Below are positions 62,201-64,000 of a stretch of DNA of 64,000 bases, piece by piece. The notes under the pieces are model-generated. The model saw only the letters and a list, made by a program, of their open reading frames with translations. It did not search any database and was not told the origin of the DNA. Positions within the stretch are counted from its first letter, which is position 1. Each line of letters begins with the position of its first letter. This DNA is from Cherax quadricarinatus. Its lineage: Eukaryota; Arthropoda; Malacostraca; Decapoda; Parastacidae. The stretch lies in contig NC_091325.1 in the NCBI RefSeq assembly GCF_038502225.1, positions 26,817,411 to 26,881,410 of the forward strand. The letters run 5' to 3'. The position numbers were made by a program, and so were the translations under genes.

Positions 62201-64000
62201 TCCATCCTGCCATCACAGCCTCCACCCTGCCATCATAGCCTCCACCCTGCCATCACAGCCTCCACCCTGCCATCATAGCCTCCACCCTGCCATCATAGCC
62301 TCCACCCTGCCATCACAGCCTCCACCCTGCCATCACAGCCTCCACCCTGCCATCACAGCCTCCACCCTGCCATCACAGCCTCCACCCTGCCATCATAGCC
62401 TCCACCCTGCCATCATAGCCTCCACCCTGCCATCATAGCCTCCACCCTGCCATCATAGCCTCCACCCTGCCATCATAGCCTCCACCCTGCCATCATAGCC
62501 TCCACCCTGCCATCATAGCCTCCACCCTGCCATCATAGCCTCCACCCTGCCATCATAGCCTCCACCCTGCCATCATAGCCTCCACCCTGCCATCATAGCC
62601 TCCACCCTGCCATCATAGCCTCCACCCTGCCATCATAGCCTCCACCCTGCCATCATAGCCTCCACCCTGCCATCATAGCCTCCACCCTGTCATCATAGCC
62701 TCCACCCTGCCATCATAGCCTCCACCCTGCCATCATAGCCTCCACCCTGCCATCATAGCCTCCACCCTGCCATCATAGCCTCCACCCTGCCATCATAGCC
62801 TCCACCCTGCCATCATAGCCTCCACCCTGCCATCATAGCCTCCACCCTGCCATCATAGCCTCCACCCTGCCATCATAGCCTCCACCCTGCCATCATAGCC
62901 TCCACCCTGCCATCATAGCCTCCACCCTGCCATCATAGCCTCCACCCTGCCATCATAGCCTCCACCCTGCCATCATAGCCTCCACCCTGCCATCATAGCC
63001 TCCACCCTGCCATCATAGCCTCCACCCTGCCATCATAGCCTCCACCCTGCCATCATAGCCTCCACCCTGCCATCATAGCCTCCACCCTGCCATCATACAC
63101 CTCCACCCTGCTATCATAGCCTCCAACCTGCCATCATAGCCTCCATCCTGCCATCACAGCCTCCACCCTGCCATCATAGCCTCCAACCTGCGATCATAGC
63201 CTCCACCCTGCCATCATAGCCTCCACCCTGCCATCATAGTCTCTACCCTACCATCATAGCCTCTAACCTGCCATCACAGCCTCCACCCTGCCATCATAGT
63301 CTCTACCCTGCCATCATAGTCTCCACCCTGCCATCATAACCTCCACCCTGCCATCACAGCCTCTACCCTGCCATCACAGCCTCCACCCAGCCATCACAGC
63401 CTCCACCCTCCCATCATAGCCTCCACCCTGCCATCATAGCCTCCAGCCTGCCATCACAGCTTCAAACATGCCATCACAGCCCCTAACCTGCCACATCAGC
63501 CTCCAACCTGCCATCATAGCCTCCAACCTGCCACCACAGCCTCCAACCTGCCACCACAGCCTCCAACCTGTCATCAGAGCTTTCAACCTGCCATCACAGC
63601 CTCCAACCTGCCACCACAGCCCCTAACCTGCCAAGACAGCCTCCAACCTGCCATCACAGCCTCCAACCTGCGACCATTGCCTCCAACCTGCCATCACAGC
63701 CTCCAACCTGTCATCAGAGTTTTCAACCTGCCATCACACCTTCTAACCTGCCACTACAGCCTCTAACCTGCCACCGCAGCTTCTATACTGCCACCACAGC
63801 CTCTAACCTGCCACCACAGCCTCCAATCTGTCATCAGAGCCTCTAACCAGCCAGCACAGCCTCTAACCTGCCAGCACAGCCTACAATCTGCCACCATAGC
63901 TTCTATCCTGCCACCGCAGCCTCTAACCTGCCACCACAGCCTCCAACCTGCCAGCACAGCCTCTAACCTGCCACCAAAGCCTCCAACCTGCCATCACAGC
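59295..64000. repeat. 20-bp minisatellite, about 235 copies, running off the window
   Basis: The unit is CCTCCACCCTGCCATCATAG (20 bp). The middle (about 59300-63080) is very uniform with TAG/CAG variants and occasional partial units. From about 63090 to the window end copies become progressively diverged (CCTCTAACCTGCCACCACAG types). This is the pattern expected at the edge of an array kept uniform by unequal exchange. Confidence 0.95.

Overview
This is an animal nuclear window made almost entirely of transposable elements and tandem repeats. I found no host gene. The mix of CR1, Jockey and I/Nimb LINEs, tRNA-derived SINEs, a Gmr1-like Ty3/gypsy element and kilobase minisatellites suggests an arthropod, most likely a decapod crustacean such as a crayfish. 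That assignment rests on recall of repeat style and is not proved by a gene.

Layout. 1-1640: AT-rich, no gene. 1640-6691: decayed CR1 LINE (+), interrupted at 2718-5062 by a second LINE (-) that itself carries a palindromic insertion. 6692-13850: an array of hammerhead-ribozyme-like repeats, split by a nearly intact 6.6-kb I/Nimb-type LINE (-) at 7169-13765 with a 13-bp target-site duplication (TSD). 13997-14247: palindrome of two tRNA-like SINE heads. 14348-15350: two more ribozyme-like copies. 15422-19062: 43-bp minisatellite. 20780-35237: Gmr1-like LTR elements with visible order gag-PR-IN-RT. One of them is split by a Jockey-type LINE (26610-34218, -), which in turn holds a five-ribozyme, 378-bp-unit array, a CR1 fragment and a SINE. 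35461-40049: a reverse LTR split by a full-length, apparently intact two-ORF CR1 LINE (35581-39728). 40383-43560: two further gypsy RT-RNase H remnants and an LTR-like segment. 43676-50184: at least six same-strand CR1-like LINE pieces separated by (TG)n tracts. 50690-51560: two SINEs. 51597-57637: 50-bp minisatellite with a 2,192-bp higher-order period. 57638-58640: 15/20-, 27- and 33-bp arrays. 59295-64000: 20-bp minisatellite running off the window.

The main discovery candidate is the set of hammerhead-like motifs (core, stem II, GAAA) spread over at least eleven sites. Stem II sequence changes between subfamilies while base pairing is kept. The cleanest case is the 378-bp tandem array at 27332-29164, inserted with an exact 13-bp TSD into a LINE RT gene. 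It resembles the retrozymes and Penelope-like terminal repeats known to carry hammerheads. A second independent 13-bp-TSD insertion of the same superfamily is only 78 bp long (34366-34443).

The nesting gives a relative chronology: gypsy, then Jockey LINE, then ribozyme array; and ribozyme array, then Nimb LINE. The ribozyme family and the LINEs have therefore each inserted into the other.
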